From: Acidimicrobiaceae bacterium
Lineage (GTDB): Bacteria > Actinomycetota > Acidimicrobiia > Acidimicrobiales > RAAP-2
DNA length: 47,367 nt
NCBI GenBank assembly: GCA_003142095.1
Contig: PLON01000028.1
Coordinates: 1-47,367 of the forward strand
Reading direction: 5' to 3'
Position 1 is the first letter of the stretch; every line of letters starts with the position of its first letter. Shown piece by piece: positions 45,780 through 47,367 of the stretch. A program made the translations under genes and the position numbers. The notes beneath the pieces were generated by a model that saw nothing but the letters and a program-made list of their open reading frames with translations, was not told the DNA's origin and ran no database searches.

Positions 45780-45809
45780 TTGGCACTCGGGGCCTTCGGC
45801 TGCTAAATT
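45780..45809 (+). promoter_or_regulatory. groES-groEL promoter
   Basis: TTGGCA (45780-45785) and TAAATT (45804-45809) spaced by 18 nt, with a TG before the -10 (TGC-TAAATT, extended -10). Transcription would start near 45816, inside the CIRCE element. Confidence 0.6.
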
Positions 45810-45834
45810 GGCAGTCGCAAGTATCGAGTGCTAA
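45808..45834 (+). promoter_or_regulatory. CIRCE operator (HrcA site)
   Basis: TTGGCAGTC, 9 nt, GAGTGCTAA. The right arm is identical to consensus and the left arm differs at two positions, with the canonical 9-nt spacer. It overlaps the -10 end and the start site, so HrcA binding would block transcription of groES-groEL and heat would relieve it. hrcA itself is not in the window. Confidence 0.88.
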
Positions 45835-45854
45835 TTGCTCAGGAGGCAAGAACA

Positions 45855-46148
45855 ATGAAGTTGCACCCACTAGAAGACCGCATCGTCGTTCGTCCCAACA
45901 GCGCGGAGGCCACCACGGCGTCTGGCCTGGTGATTCCCGACACCGCCAAGGAAAAGCCCCAGCAGGGTGAAGTGCTCGCTACCGGTCCCGGTCGTCGTAC
46001 CGACTCCACCGGCGAGATCATCCCCACGGGCGTTTCGGTTGGCGACACCGTCGTCTACTCGAAGTACGGCGGCACGGAGATCACGGTCGACGGCGAAGAC
46101 CTGTTGATTCTGTCCGGCCGCGACGTATTGGCGACCGTCTCTAAGTAG
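45855..46148 (+). CDS. groS: Co-chaperonin GroES
   Basis: Lid of the GroEL folding chamber. It has 97 residues from ATG 45855 ([24 protein letters not shown]), 8 nt after an AGGAGG site; the upstream open frame from 45828 lies in the CIRCE arm. The mobile loop and [33 protein letters not shown] are typical. Confidence 0.97.
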   Translation: MKLHPLEDRIVVRPNSAEATTASGLVIPDTAKEKPQQGEVLATGPGRRTDSTGEIIPTGVSVGDTVVYSKYGGTEITVDGEDLLILSGRDVLATVSK

Positions 46149-46151
46149 TCC

Positions 46152-46170
46152 GTGACGAGTGTCTCGTCAC
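46152..46170 (+). other. Perfect hairpin between groES and groEL
   Basis: GTGACGAG and CTCGTCAC pair perfectly over 8 bp with a TGT loop, 3 nt after the groES stop. Probable mRNA processing or stability element, or partial attenuator, in an operon where the groEL level should exceed or match groES. Confidence 0.5.
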
Positions 46171-46174
46171 CTAA

Positions 46175-47367
<1,193 letters not shown>

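Overview
The window reads as a chromosomal segment of a high-GC Gram-positive bacterium (Actinomycetota, most likely class Acidimicrobiia or a close relative; the class-level guess is from gene order and protein flavour only). Indicators are GC-rich codon use, many GTG/TTG starts, a type-Z four-cysteine S14, a Cys4 adenylate kinase, a four-cysteine S4, the rplM-rpsI-glmM-glmS-acpS-alr-tsaE-tsaB-rimI-tsaD-groES-groEL order, and several genes that look leaderless.

Layout: (1) 1-15743, plus strand: the 3' part of fusA, tuf, and the S10/spc ribosomal superoperon (rpsJ, rplC, rplD, rplW, rplB, rpsS, rplV, rpsC, rplP, rpmC, rpsQ, rplN, rplX, rplE, rpsZ, rpsH, rplF, rplR, rpsE, rpmD, rplO), then secY, adk and map. 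Most junctions are 1-4 nt overlaps; the clear exception is a 224-nt gap with two strong hairpins between rpsJ and rplC. (2) 15858-17337, plus strand: a GNAT acetyltransferase and a secreted class-A beta-lactamase-like serine hydrolase with a polythreonine linker. (3) 17323-28510, minus strand: one 12-gene corrinoid operon headed by a cobalamin riboswitch: btuF-btuC-btuD-cobO-cbiZ-cobU-cobS-cbiB-cobD-cobT-NCS1 permease-cobQ. It covers import, adenosylation, side-chain removal, re-attachment of the aminopropanol arm, lower-ligand activation and final assembly, so it looks built for corrinoid salvage and remodelling. The NCS1 (nucleobase-type) permease overlaps cobT and cobQ by 4 nt each and is the most interesting candidate: it may import the lower-ligand base. 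(4) 28612-29355, plus strand: a tyrosine/serine phosphatase read divergently from the corrinoid operon. (5) 29503-33591, plus strand: a new promoter and the alpha operon (infA with a probable CTG start, rpmJ, rpsM, rpsK, rpsD, rpoA, rplQ, truA). The accessory block (2-4) therefore separates map from infA, which are often close in actinobacteria. (6) 33630-36147: an M13 metallopeptidase and a DinB-like protein. (7) 36271-45706: rplM-rpsI-glmM, glmS-acpS-alr-udg-tsaE-tsaB-rimI and tsaD-pdxH, i.e. ribosome completion, cell-wall precursor synthesis, carrier-protein activation, the t6A tRNA-modification machinery and PLP synthesis. (8) 45780-47367: a CIRCE-controlled groES-groEL operon, with groEL running off the end.

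No tRNA, rRNA, CRISPR array, transposase or phage gene was seen. A recurring promoter pattern, a TAnnnT hexamer exactly 6 nt (once 7 nt) before the start codon with no Shine-Dalgarno sequence, precedes glmS, the M13 peptidase, the DinB-like gene, tsaD and the phosphatase, and more weakly the GNAT gene. It implies leaderless mRNAs for many genes outside the ribosomal operons.
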